Origin: Cytobacillus oceanisediminis
GTDB lineage: Bacteria > Bacillota > Bacilli > Bacillales > Cytobacillaceae
Length of the DNA: 64,000 bases
Direction: 5' to 3'
Assembly (NCBI RefSeq): GCF_004366035.1
Contig: NZ_SOEE01000006.1
Coordinates: 186,001-250,000, forward strand
Shown here: one piece after another, positions 25,340 to 33,854 of the stretch
How positions within the stretch are numbered: position 1 is the first letter of the stretch
Layout of the letters: the number at the start of each line of letters is the position of its first letter
Translations under genes and position numbers: made by a program
Notes under the pieces: model-generated
Databases searched by the model: none
Told to the model about the DNA's origin: nothing
The model's input: only the letters and a program-made list of their open reading frames with translations

Positions 25340-26529
25340 GAAAACATGGTGTGATGTTCGCCGCCTTTTTGACGGCTATACTGCTCTCTGGGTGCTGGGA
25401 TCAGAGAGAGCTGGGTGAAATAACCGTTGTGACAGGAATGGCTGTGGATAAGGGCGAGGATGATAAGTATACTCTGACTGTAGAAGGCATAAATGCAACA
25501 GAATTGAATAACCGCACCGCCAGCGGAAATGCGCCATCTATTGTTTATTCTGCTGAAGGAAACTCTCTGGCAGAACTGACTTATAGAGTGAATGAAGGGA
25601 TTTCCAGGCATTTGATCTATTCCCACATGCGCACTTTGATTATTGGAGAGGAACTTGCTAAAGAAGGCATAATTGACTTTATTGATTTTCTGGAGAGAAA
25701 CCGGGAAATCCGGGATGATTTTAATATTCTGATTGCAAGAGGGGGAAAGGGATCGGATGTATTAAAAGTGACGTATCAATTTCAGAAATCTACCTCTTTA
25801 AAATTGCACACTCAGCTGGACACCATGATGAAGGATTGGGGTGGAGACCCAGGAGTGAGGATGAATGATGTCATTACAGCCTGGACCGCCCCGGGACGAC
25901 AGCCTGTAATGGCGGCTGTCAGTATTAAGGGAGACCCGGAAGCTGGCCCCAGTGCGGAAAATATGATGAAAGTCACCCCGGATGCTCTTGTCATCCTGGA
26001 CTCACTGGCTATATTCAAAGGTGATAAGCTGGAAGGATTTTTGACATTGGAGGATTCAAGAAATTACTTATGGATCCAGAATAAAATCAATAAAACATCA
26101 ATTACCGTAAAATGCAGTGAAAGCCAGTATATGGGGCTTAGAGTATATGATACAAGGACAAAGATTAAAGGGAAACTCGAAAATGGAAAAGCAAAGATTA
26201 ATATAAAAATCAGAGCAGAGGCCTATATTGACGGGACTCATTGCAACGATCAGTTTGATAAAGCAAAGACATATAAAGAAAGTGGGGAAACTGCCCAAAA
26301 ACAGATTAATGAAATGGTCACAAAAACGATTGAGAAGGTTCAGGAGGAATATGGCACCGATATTTTTGGTTTTGGTGAAGTTGTGATGAGGCAGGATTAT
26401 CAGAATTTCAAAAAAGTCAAGAAAAGCTGGGATGAAAAATTTGCTGAAGCTGATATAAATGTAGACACAACTTTAATTATCCGGCGAACAGGCATCAGGA
26501 CTAAAAGCTTTCTGAATGAAGTAAAGTAG
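25336..26529 (+). CDS. Spore germinant receptor C subunit (GerAC-type lipoprotein)
   Basis: A 397-aa lipoprotein with a signal peptide and lipobox LLSGC (C20), then the family-typical CWDQRELGEITVVTGMAVD. The rest is the three-domain GerAC fold; QISRHLIYSH-like and EYGTDIFGFGEVVMRQDY segments are conserved. It would sit on the outer face of the inner spore membrane, bound to A and B. Start TTG 25336 overlaps the A gene stop by 4 nt, with AAGGAG at 25319-25324. No clear terminator after it. Expression in the forespore by sigma-G is expected from the family; no convincing -35/-10 could be assigned upstream of 22347. Confidence 0.93.
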   Translation: MRKHGVMFAAFLTAILLSGCWDQRELGEITVVTGMAVDKGEDDKYTLTVEGINATELNNRTASGNAPSIVYSAEGNSLAELTYRVNEGISRHLIYSHMRTLIIGEELAKEGIIDFIDFLERNREIRDDFNILIARGGKGSDVLKVTYQFQKSTSLKLHTQLDTMMKDWGGDPGVRMNDVITAWTAPGRQPVMAAVSIKGDPEAGPSAENMMKVTPDALVILDSLAIFKGDKLEGFLTLEDSRNYLWIQNKINKTSITVKCSESQYMGLRVYDTRTKIKGKLENGKAKINIKIRAEAYIDGTHCNDQFDKAKTYKESGETAQKQINEMVTKTIEKVQEEYGTDIFGFGEVVMRQDYQNFKKVKKSWDEKFAEADINVDTTLIIRRTGIRTKSFLNEVK

Positions 26530-26653
26530 AGATCTTTTCCTTCATTGACGCATAAAAGCTGTATTGATATAATTTTTTTATAATTCAGCTAATTTTCGCA
26601 TTAAAGGTCTGGGCATTGTCCAGCCCTTATTTCTTTTAAAGGGGAAAGGCCAA

Positions 26654-27790
26654 ATGAAATTCGAGACTTCTGTTCTGCACTTGAAAAATAAGAGCAATCG
26701 CAAGATTAAAAGTAAAGTAACACCGATCTATCAAACTTCCGCCTTCGCATTCAATGATCTGGATGAGCTGGAGGGATATTATCAGGGAAACGGCAATTAT
26801 CTTTATTCCCGGGTCGGCAATCCGAATACGGATGAGCTTGGTGAATTAATTGCCACCCTGGAAGGAGCACCGGCCGGGACGGCTGCCTCATCCGGTTTAT
26901 CCGCCATTCTGGCGGGAGTTCTTGCTGTGGTAAAAAGCGGCGACCATATTGTGGCAGCAGATGACCTGTACGGCGGCAGCTTCCATTTAATCAAGGAAGA
27001 GCTGACACAGCTAGGTATAGAAGTAACCGTTGTTCCTTTTTCTGATGCTGTGCATGTAGAGGCAGCCATACAGGAGAATACAAAACTTCTTTATTCTGAA
27101 TCCATCACAAATCCTTTATTGCGGGTGGAAAACCTTGAAGAAGCCGTCCGCGTGGCTAAGAAGCATAATCTCGTAACCCTGATCGATAATACATTTGCCA
27201 CTCCATATCATTGCCAGCCTTATTTGAAAGGTATTGATTTAGTCGTCCATAGTGCAACCAAATACATAGGCGGGCATAGCGATATTACAGCAGGTGTCCT
27301 GGCTGGAGATGAAGAGCTGATTGGAAAAGCACGCGGAAAAATTGTAAACCTCGGGGCTAATTTAAGTCCGTTTGAAGCCTGGCTGACATGCAGGGGAGCG
27401 AAAACTCTGGCTCTCAGAATGAAGCAGCAGTCAGCAAATGCTACAAGAGTGGCAAGGGCATTAAAACAAAATCAAGAAATAAAAAATGTCTATTATCCTT
27501 TTCAGCACGGTGAAGAGGGGTTCGGCGCCATTGTTACGGTTGAATTGGCTGACAGTGCTGATGTGAATGAGTTTTTTAAAGAGCTGGGGTGGATTAAAAT
27601 TGTACCGACACTCGCAGGTGTTGAAACGTCCGTATCCCATCCGCTGACAACATCGCACAGGGCACTGCCTCCTGAAGTATGCAGGGAACTCGGCATAACC
27701 AAGCAGTTGGTGCGGATATCCATCGGAATTGAGCATGCGGATGATATCATTGCGCAGCTGAATAAGGCTATTATTCGGAGTCTGGGATGA
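26654..27790 (+). CDS. Cys/Met metabolism PLP-dependent enzyme (cystathionine gamma-synthase/lyase type)
   Basis: A 378-aa fold-type I PLP enzyme. The Schiff-base lysine is K203 in HSATKYIGGHSD; YSRVGNPNTDELGELIATLE, SSGLSAI and LIDNTFATPYHCQP are the other family motifs, and SxSHPLTTSHRALP near the C-terminus is the substrate-carboxylate site. It acts in transsulfuration or direct sulfhydrylation of homoserine esters. Which reaction (MetI, MccB or an acetylhomoserine lyase) cannot be decided by reading. No SAM riboswitch (S-box) was recognised in the 124-bp gap upstream, so methionine control by that route is unlikely. It ends 3 bp before a convergent broken gene. Confidence 0.85.
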   Translation: MKFETSVLHLKNKSNRKIKSKVTPIYQTSAFAFNDLDELEGYYQGNGNYLYSRVGNPNTDELGELIATLEGAPAGTAASSGLSAILAGVLAVVKSGDHIVAADDLYGGSFHLIKEELTQLGIEVTVVPFSDAVHVEAAIQENTKLLYSESITNPLLRVENLEEAVRVAKKHNLVTLIDNTFATPYHCQPYLKGIDLVVHSATKYIGGHSDITAGVLAGDEELIGKARGKIVNLGANLSPFEAWLTCRGAKTLALRMKQQSANATRVARALKQNQEIKNVYYPFQHGEEGFGAIVTVELADSADVNEFFKELGWIKIVPTLAGVETSVSHPLTTSHRALPPEVCRELGITKQLVRISIGIEHADDIIAQLNKAIIRSLG

Positions 27791-27793
27791 ATA

Positions 27794-28284
27794 TTAGATG
27801 CTCTCAAGCTGGTCAAACAGCCAAAACTTCAATAAAACCAAAAAGGTAACAGTTAAGATGAAGTTTTTCAAGCTGAAAGTCAATTTACCATCCCTGGGCA
27901 GAACAATCCCCATTGAAACCAAGTACCAGAACCACCTCTTATTGGTCAATCTATTCGGGTTAGAGAAGTGCCCTTGCTGTTTCTTTTTATTTTCATGACG
28001 GGCCCAGAGAAGCACAACGATAATATCTAAACAAGAGCAAATGGAAATGGCTGTGATCACAAAGGTATTGGATGGCTGCCAATTTCCTTCATTCTCAGCT
28101 TCTTTCATTTCCCGTTTGTGCTTCTGAATCTGGAGTTCTTTTGAAAAAGCAGAAGAAATTTCTGAGGTTTTTCTTGTAGAAAAGAAGGATTAAGGATGAC
28201 AGCCGCAAAAATTAAACAGCATAATAACGCAAAATAAATGATAAAAAACATAAAAGTTTGCTTGCTGGAACGGTTGTTTTGCAT
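27794..28284 (-). pseudogene. Frameshifted membrane-protein gene, unknown family
   Basis: Two frames on the minus strand appear to be one gene. The first (28284 to 28105, 59 codons) starts with ATG 8 nt after GGGAGG and encodes MQNNRSSKQTF, a membrane helix and NPSF. The second, in the -1 frame and open from about 28178, reads TSEISSAFSKELQIQKHKRE and continues through two more membrane helices to a stop at 27794; its first usable ATG (28108) has no ribosome site. The join lies near 28150-28178, where short T and A runs occur. Either the gene has a one-base indel or the sequence has an error. Without the shift it would encode roughly 160 aa. I do not recognise the family. Confidence 0.65.
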
Positions 28285-28455
28285 CTGGAAAAACCTCCCT
28301 TTAACATGATCGTACCATTTTTAACATTAAAATATTGGAAACGGATGTTACGAAATATTGAATAACTGTAAAAAAATTCAAGGTGTAGTTTAGGAATGAA
28401 GTGATTCCTTCCATTAAATACTAAGGTAACAGTATTTTAGGAAGGAGCTGACACT

Positions 28456-29265
28456 ATGCCTGAACTACCGGAAATGGAAACCTACAGAAGGCTGTTAACG
28501 GAGCAGCTGGCCCGTAAAGTCATTACTGATGTAGAAGTAAATCGGGAAAAGTCCATCAACATTCAGCCTGCCCAATTTAAAAGTCAGCTGATAAATTCGC
28601 AAATAACCGAAATCACCCGAAGGGCTAAACATCTTATTTTCAAGCTGAGTTCCGGTAAAAATATGTTGCTGCACCTGATGCTGGGCGGCTGGATGTATAT
28701 TGGCAGCGAATCGGACAATCCTGACCGCACAAAACAGGTTATTATTTCTTTTGGAGATAAAAAGCTCTATTTTATAGGACTAAGACTTGGCTATCTGCAC
28801 TTGCTGACAGACACAGAGGTGGAAAAGGAGCTTTCAGATCTTGGACCGGAGCCTCTGGGTCAAACGCTGGGATTTCCGGCCTTCCGCGAACTGATTGGAA
28901 GCAGAAGAGGCATGCTGAAAACGACATTCATCAATCAGCAGTTTCTTTCGGGAATCGGCAACTGCTACAGTGATGAAATCTGTTTTGAGGCTGGGCTGCT
29001 GCCTATGAGAAAAGCAGATGAATTGAATGAGGATGAAATAAAAATTCTGTATCAGTCCATGAAGGGCGTCTTAACCCGGGCCATTCAGTTTGGGGGGTAT
29101 ATGGAAGAGCCTTTGTTTAAAGGAGATGCCAAAACCGGGGGGTATAATGAGCAGTGCAGAGTGTATGACAGAGAAGGAGAACAATGCCTCCGCTGCAGCA
29201 GCCCTATAGTGAAAGAAGAAATATCTTCCCGGAAAACGTTTTACTGCGCAAATTGCCAAAACTAA
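28456..29265 (+). CDS. Fpg/Nei-family DNA glycosylase/AP lyase
   Basis: A 269-aa base-excision repair enzyme. It begins MPELPEMETYRR, so after Met removal P2 is the catalytic imine-forming residue and E3 the acid, as in the family. The helix-two-turn-helix segment FLSGIGNCYSDEICFEAGLLP is near residue 160, and a C-terminal zinc finger uses CRVYDREGEQCLRC and FYCANC. Unlike canonical MutM it differs in the lesion-recognition region, so it may be an Fpg-like paralogue rather than the main 8-oxoguanine glycosylase. AAGGAG 9 nt before ATG; a bidirectional terminator follows. Confidence 0.9.
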   Translation: MPELPEMETYRRLLTEQLARKVITDVEVNREKSINIQPAQFKSQLINSQITEITRRAKHLIFKLSSGKNMLLHLMLGGWMYIGSESDNPDRTKQVIISFGDKKLYFIGLRLGYLHLLTDTEVEKELSDLGPEPLGQTLGFPAFRELIGSRRGMLKTTFINQQFLSGIGNCYSDEICFEAGLLPMRKADELNEDEIKILYQSMKGVLTRAIQFGGYMEEPLFKGDAKTGGYNEQCRVYDREGEQCLRCSSPIVKEEISSRKTFYCANCQN

Positions 29266-29266
29266 G

Positions 29267-29297
29267 AAAGAGGCTGCCTTTCCTGCAGCCTCTTTTC
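29267..29297. terminator. Bidirectional terminator between glycosylase and small membrane gene
   Basis: 11-bp stem AAAGAGGCTGC (29267-29277) / GCAGCCTCTTT (29285-29295), 7-nt loop. Confidence 0.85.
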
Positions 29298-29298
29298 C

Positions 29299-29442
29299 CT
29301 ACTCTTCCGGATCACTCTGAATCCTATCAACTGTCGTCGAATCACGGGAATCCATTGCCCCCTTTAAAAAATGGACAAGCATAAATCCGGCCAGTCCCAA
29401 AGAAACCATAAAACCGATTGTAATTGCCCACATTAGAGCCAT
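29299..29442 (-). CDS. Small single-helix membrane protein (47 aa), unrecognised
   Basis: A 47-codon frame: MALMWAITIGFMVSLGLAG, one membrane helix to about residue 25, then a short acidic tail ending RIQSDPEE. GGGAGG is 7 nt before the ATG, and the stop abuts a terminator that works on this strand. The signal-anchor shape (short N-terminus outside or inside, charged tail) is common among Bacillus small membrane proteins of unknown role. No family name can be given. Confidence 0.7.
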   Translation of the reverse strand: MALMWAITIGFMVSLGLAGFMLVHFLKGAMDSRDSTTVDRIQSDPEE

Positions 29443-29493
29443 CCTTTAACCTCCCTATTTTCATAAGATAGAAAGTATAAAATATTGAACGTC

Positions 29494-29720
29494 GATAACT
29501 GTCTAGCTTCTGCACCTGCCTTCTCAAGGTCACAAGCATGTCTTGTTGCGGCTCCTAGGGACTCGGGGTCATTAACCGTTTACTTTCAGAAGGAATTACG
29601 CCCTTCTTACAGGAACCGTCTTGTGCTTGAGGCCCCCAGGATGGGGGTCATGCAGACATAGCCAAAGGACGTGGCGCTTTTAGTCTGCGTTCCTTCGTGG
29701 GCAAGGCGCTTCCGCTTTTC
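29494..29720. repeat. Dispersed intergenic repeat, long copy (~227 bp)
   Basis: GC-richer than its surroundings, starts GATAACTGTCTAGCTTCTG and ends GGGCAAGGCGCTTCCGCTTTTC-like; both ends match the short copy at 3875-3965. The inside holds GGCCCCCAGG/ATGGGGGTC and other pairing segments, so a folded RNA or DNA structure is possible. It fills most of the 438-bp gap between the small membrane gene and rraA; the rest (29721-29880) shows no convincing gene, although a 90-codon frame crosses it out of phase with rraA. Confidence 0.7.
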
Positions 29721-29880
29721 TGAACTAAGAGCGTTTCCTTACTAAAAGGTATATGCCTGAAATCTTCAATCTTTTCCTTTCGATTATTAAAAAAGGAAGG
29801 GAACAGGCTGCTGCATATCGAAATAAAGAGGATGGCATAAAGTGTTTTACAGCCAATAGCGCTAAAGGAGGAGATCTCTT

Positions 29881-30360
29881 TTGGATTTCAAAACGGCCGA
29901 TTTATGTGATGACCACAGCAAAGAACTGCTCATTTGTCAGCAGGAGTTTAAATCTTATGGGCAAAAAAGAAAGTTTTCGGGTCCCATTTCGACGGTTAGA
30001 GTGTTTGAAGATAACGTGCTGGTAAAAGAGGCACTGGAGTCCATTCCAGAGGAAAGTGTACTGGTGGTGGATGGCGGCGGATCAAAAAGATGCGCCTTAA
30101 TGGGTGACCGGCTTGGTGAAATTGCTCAATCTCGAAAGCTTGCCGGTGTGATCATTTATGGGTGCGTCCGGGATACAGTGGAGCTTGGAAGACTTGATGC
30201 AGGCATCTTGGCACTCGGCAGCAATCCTTTAAAAAGCAGAAAAGAAGGAAAAGGGGATCGAAACATCCCTGTTACGTTCGGCGGGATTGACTGGAAGCCG
30301 GGAGAATATGTCTATGCAGATGAAGATGGCGTGATAGTCTCTTCAAAAGCCCTCATCTAA
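29881..30360 (+). CDS. RraA-family protein (HMG/CHA aldolase or RNase E-regulator-like)
   Basis: A 159-aa protein covering the whole RraA fold. It starts [21 protein letters not shown], has [22 protein letters not shown] (metal/substrate loop with G-G-x-x-R-C-A-L-x-G-D) and [15 protein letters not shown], and ends with the [14 protein letters not shown] motif. In proteobacteria RraA binds RNase E; in other bacteria relatives are 4-hydroxy-4-methyl-2-oxoglutarate/oxaloacetate aldolases, and since Bacillus has no RNase E an enzymatic role is more likely. Start is TTG with GGAGGAG 8 nt upstream. Monocistronic, with a terminator. Confidence 0.88.
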   Translation: MDFKTADLCDDHSKELLICQQEFKSYGQKRKFSGPISTVRVFEDNVLVKEALESIPEESVLVVDGGGSKRCALMGDRLGEIAQSRKLAGVIIYGCVRDTVELGRLDAGILALGSNPLKSRKEGKGDRNIPVTFGGIDWKPGEYVYADEDGVIVSSKALI

Positions 30361-30365
30361 AGCTG

Positions 30366-30396
30366 AACACCCGCTGATAAGCGGGTGTTTCCTTTT
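30366..30396 (+). terminator. Intrinsic terminator after rraA-like gene
   Basis: 9-bp stem AACACCCGC (30366-30374) / GCGGGTGTT (30381-30389), then TCCTTTTT. Confidence 0.85.
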
Positions 30397-30450
30397 TATA
30401 GCACTTTCCTGCTTAACACAGAATACCGTATTTAAGAGGGGGTGCATCAT

Positions 30451-30708
30451 ATGTTTATGATCTTTATACTATTTTGGGCAGTCGGGATTTATCTTTTGTT
30501 CCGCAGCAGGAATGAGGAAGAAGAGCATTTGATCCTGAAACTGATTGGTTATTATCTATTAGGCACATTTACTTTTAGCGTTAATGGCATTGTTTTGCCA
30601 GTTGGTTTTATAATCAGTTTGTTCCTAAAGCCCCGGCAGAATAGAAGCGTGAAGCGCGGCTCTGCGATCTTCGGGCTGGTAATAATGGTCATCAGCCTTT
30701 TTTTATAG
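30451..30708 (+). CDS. Small membrane protein (85 aa), unrecognised
   Basis: Three hydrophobic helices (about residues 2-16, 28-52 and 69-84) joined by charged loops (SRNEEEEH and KPRQNRSVKRG). ATG 30451 has GAGGGGG 8 nt upstream; GTG 30442 lies in that site and would add three residues. No conserved catalytic motif. It stands alone between the RraA-like gene and the convergent VanW gene. Function unknown. Confidence 0.7.
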   Translation: MFMIFILFWAVGIYLLFRSRNEEEEHLILKLIGYYLLGTFTFSVNGIVLPVGFIISLFLKPRQNRSVKRGSAIFGLVIMVISLFL

Positions 30709-30762
30709 TGCCATTAAATTAGTCAGATTTGGATGCCTGCCTGAATGCAGCTAACAAAGCTA

Positions 30763-31698
30763 TCAGTTCTCTAAAACTGCTTCCTTTTCAATGCTGATTT
30801 CTTCCGGCAGCATTGTTGAAGCTTTCGGGACCTGGCGGGGCTCATAGTCAATTTCATCAGAGGAGTATACTCTGATTACCACCTGGCCATGCATAGCTTT
30901 TGCCCGAATAAGCAGGGGAGAACTATAACGGTTTTTAAATGTGAAATCCGGGCCATACCAGCTTACGGTTGCATCCCGGCCAGGCGGTACATAGGGAACC
31001 TTTTTGCTGTGGGAATAACGCTCGATCACATTGACTCCTGCCCGGTCAACTGCATTGAACAGAGTGGAGGATACCTGGCAGATCCCGCCCCCGATGTCTT
31101 CTGACAGTTCTCCTCTAACGATAACCGGAGCACGCTTATAGCCTTTCCCCGCCGTTCTTTTGCCGACAGCACGATTAAAAGAAAATACTTCATCCGGAAA
31201 AACAACATAATTATCAAGGGCTTCGGCTGCAAGCTTAATATTATGGGAGCGTGAGGCGTTATTCGGATTAAAATACGTAACATACTGGCCGATCATTTTA
31301 ACTCGGATATGGGATATAAGATCCCGATCCACTCTCGGGTAAACAGGGAGCGTTGGGATTTCAATTCGAGCTGGCCCGTTATTATAAAAATATTTATAAA
31401 AAATATCAGTGAATGCTTTGCGGTGCAGTATTTTTCCAGGGTTCTCAGCAACGACACGTCCGCTTTCGCCTATGTACGCGTTCCTAGGCGGAATATACGT
31501 CTGGCGATTTAATTTTTCCAGGAGCTGTTTGAACCGTTCACCGTCCACTAGCGAAAGCCCGGGAAACGGCAGTTCATATTCCGTCCTGTTGACCCTTGCA
31601 ATGGATTTACCGTCATTTTCAATGGATAAGTCATCAGGAAGACTGGCAGTTTGTGTTTGTGTTAATAGCATGATCCCCAATACCCATGAGAATTTCAT
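30763..31698 (-). CDS. Secreted VanW-domain protein (YoaR-like)
   Basis: A 311-aa protein with an N-terminal signal-like helix (FSWVLGIMLLTQTQTASLP). The C-terminal half is a VanW domain: FPDEVFSFNRAVGKRTAGKGYKRAPVIVRGE, then GGGICQVSSTLFNA (the conserved GGGxCQxS motif) and HSKKVPYVPPGRDATV. VanW proteins are found with vancomycin clusters and, more often, alone in spore formers; they are thought to act at the cell wall or to bind peptidoglycan-like ligands, but activity is not established. GGAGGTG precedes ATG. Divergent from the terpene cyclase gene. Confidence 0.88.
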   Translation of the reverse strand: MKFSWVLGIMLLTQTQTASLPDDLSIENDGKSIARVNRTEYELPFPGLSLVDGERFKQLLEKLNRQTYIPPRNAYIGESGRVVAENPGKILHRKAFTDIFYKYFYNNGPARIEIPTLPVYPRVDRDLISHIRVKMIGQYVTYFNPNNASRSHNIKLAAEALDNYVVFPDEVFSFNRAVGKRTAGKGYKRAPVIVRGELSEDIGGGICQVSSTLFNAVDRAGVNVIERYSHSKKVPYVPPGRDATVSWYGPDFTFKNRYSSPLLIRAKAMHGQVVIRVYSSDEIDYEPRQVPKASTMLPEEISIEKEAVLEN

Positions 31699-31920
31699 AT
31701 CGCTGGCGCACCTCCGCCCTTAGTATGGGCAGGAGAGAATTGTTTCATGTGCCAAAAAAATGATTGATTACAGCTGCCATGAAGCCATGTCATCATGCCC
31801 CTGACTGCTGCATCCTTCTCTGTCCGTTAGAAAGTCCTTAGCACACTCTCCTGGAAGGTCGAATTCTTTAATTGATTAAGGAATATAGTGTAATAAAACT
31901 TTAGTGAGGGAATGAGGAAT

Positions 31921-33804
31921 GTGCAGCTAGTCAAGGCAGAAATTAACCGGCTAACTGATTTGCTGAAAAGCAGCCAATCACAGGATGGCTCATGGGCGTA
32001 TCCGTTTGAAATTGGAATCATGACTGATGCTTATATGATTATCCTGTTGAGGACGCTCAAAATGATGGATGAAGAGCTAATTCAGAAACTGGCGGAGAGA
32101 ATAGAAAGCCGCCAGGAAGAGAGTGGTGCCTGGAAGCTTTTTAGAGACGAAAAAGAAGGGAACTTATCTTTAACCATTGAATCCTATTACGCCCTTTTAT
32201 ACTCAGGCTATAGACAGAAGAATGACCCGCATCTGACAGCTGCACAGAAATTTATTTTATCAAAGGGCGGGATAAAAAAAGCAGGGATGTTTACAAAAAT
32301 CATGCTTGCCATGACAGGCCTATATCCATGGCCGGCCGTTTTTCCAGTCCCTATCGAAATTGTGCTGCTTCCTCCATCCAGCCCAATCAGCATCTACCAG
32401 CTTTCGAGCTTTGCCAGAATACATCTCCTGCCGGTGGTCCTGCTTGGCAGTAAGAAATTCAGGCGAAGAACGGAAAATAGTCCGGATTTGGGTGAAATCT
32501 ATGGAACAAGGGACAGGGAAGAACTATGGGAAGAAAGCCGTTCTGATGAATGGAGAAAACTTGTTGACGTTCTTACCGGTATGGCCGAAAGCTTAATTGG
32601 ATTACCTGAGCGGCTCCGCAGCATGGCATATGAGGGAACAAAGCAATATATGCTCGAGCGGATTGAACCGGACGGAACATCATTAAATTATTTCAGCAGC
32701 ACTTTTTATATGATTTTTGCCCTCCTCGCTCTCGGCTGCTCTCCCAAAAACCCAGTCATCATTAAGGCGGTGAAGGGATTAAAGGGAATGTCCTGCACAA
32801 TAGATGGACATATCCATTTTCAGTTAACAGACGCTAAAGTATGGAATACCGCTTTAATTTCCCACGCCCTCCAGGAGGCAGGTGCAGATGAATCAGATGC
32901 GGCGATTCTAAAGGCGAATAACTATTTGCTTTCAAGACAGCAAACCCGGCATGGAGACTGGACGGTCCACAACCGCAAGGGAGTTCCTGGAGGCTGGGGA
33001 TTTTCAGACTTTAATACCATGCATCCAGATGTGGATGATACGACCGCCAATCTGAGGAGCATTCACAATCAAACAGGAAAAGCTGCCAAGAAATCCAGGC
33101 AGAAAGGAATACAATGGGCTCTATCCATGCAAAACCGTGATGGGGGATGGCCGGCATTTGAAAAAAATGTCGATAATCCCCTGCTGAATCTAATTCCCAT
33201 TCAAGGAGCAGAGTTTATTCTCACTGATCCATCCACAGCAGATTTAACAGGCAGAACGATTGAATATTTAGGTACCTTTACTACAGGAGCTGAAACTTCA
33301 ATTAAAAGAGGAATAGGCTGGCTGAAAAAGAATCAGAGAATAGACGGTTCCTGGTATGGACGCTGGGGAATTTGCTTTCTGTATGGAACCTGGGCAGCCC
33401 TTACCGGCCTCGCCGCTGCAGGGGAAAAGGGAGATGAGGAGTACATTAGAAAAGCGGTTGAGTGGCTGAAATCTGTTCAAAATGAAGACGGCGGCTGGGG
33501 AGAATCCTGCAGAAGCGACATTGAAAAACGCTATGTTTCATTGGGAAGCAGTACATTAACACATACTGCCTGGGCCGTTGATGCTTTAATTGCCGTTTCT
33601 CATGAAAACAGCCCTGAGATCAGAAAAGGCATGGCTTTCCTGATTCGCGAAGGCCAAAGAAATGACTGGACGACAGATTACCCAAAAGGGCAGGGAATGG
33701 CCGGTTTCCTATACATGCATTATCACAGCTACCGGTATATTTGGCCGTTATTGGCACTAGGCCATTTTGAAAAGAAATTCATGCAAAAAGGAAGCTCCGA
33801 ATGA
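31921..33804 (+). CDS. sqhC: Squalene-hopene/sporulenol cyclase
   Basis: About 627 aa, the normal size of bacterial triterpene cyclases. The catalytic acid motif is D370-V-D-D373 in HPDVDDTT, and QW repeats (QxxxGxW) recur, for example QDGSWAYPF, QTRHGDWTV, QNRDGGWPAF, QRIDGSWYGRWG and QNEDGGWGES. In B. subtilis SqhC makes sporulenol/sporulene from a C35 terpene in spores; classic hopanoid formation is the alternative. The membrane-dipping hydrophobic segment around LYPWPAVFPVPIEIVLLP fits a monotopic protein. Start choice: GTG 31921 lies 10 nt after GTGAGGG, while ATG 31912 has no room for a ribosome site. Confidence 0.92.
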   Translation: MQLVKAEINRLTDLLKSSQSQDGSWAYPFEIGIMTDAYMIILLRTLKMMDEELIQKLAERIESRQEESGAWKLFRDEKEGNLSLTIESYYALLYSGYRQKNDPHLTAAQKFILSKGGIKKAGMFTKIMLAMTGLYPWPAVFPVPIEIVLLPPSSPISIYQLSSFARIHLLPVVLLGSKKFRRRTENSPDLGEIYGTRDREELWEESRSDEWRKLVDVLTGMAESLIGLPERLRSMAYEGTKQYMLERIEPDGTSLNYFSSTFYMIFALLALGCSPKNPVIIKAVKGLKGMSCTIDGHIHFQLTDAKVWNTALISHALQEAGADESDAAILKANNYLLSRQQTRHGDWTVHNRKGVPGGWGFSDFNTMHPDVDDTTANLRSIHNQTGKAAKKSRQKGIQWALSMQNRDGGWPAFEKNVDNPLLNLIPIQGAEFILTDPSTADLTGRTIEYLGTFTTGAETSIKRGIGWLKKNQRIDGSWYGRWGICFLYGTWAALTGLAAAGEKGDEEYIRKAVEWLKSVQNEDGGWGESCRSDIEKRYVSLGSSTLTHTAWAVDALIAVSHENSPEIRKGMAFLIREGQRNDWTTDYPKGQGMAGFLYMHYHSYRYIWPLLALGHFEKKFMQKGSSE

Positions 33805-33822
33805 TCGGGACTTCCTTTTTTA
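33790..33822 (+). terminator. Intrinsic terminator overlapping the end of the cyclase gene
   Basis: GGAAG..CCGA pairs with TCGG..CTTCC (two mismatches inside) around AATGA, followed by six T's; the left arm is within the last codons. Confidence 0.6.
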
Positions 33823-33854
33823 TTGGCTTATTAATTTGGGTTTTTGCGGTGTTT

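Noticed and set aside
26530-26653. S-box (SAM) riboswitch before the Cys/Met enzyme gene
   Set aside because: The gap is too short and lacks the conserved helices; only a GGGC..GCCC pairing near 26610 is visible.
28105-28284. Programmed -1 frameshifting
   Set aside because: No proper slippery heptamer in the right phase and no stimulatory hairpin was seen near the join; an indel is simpler.
29753-30025. 90-codon plus-strand frame
   Set aside because: It overlaps the start of the RraA-like gene in another frame, has no good ribosome site and no family-like motif.
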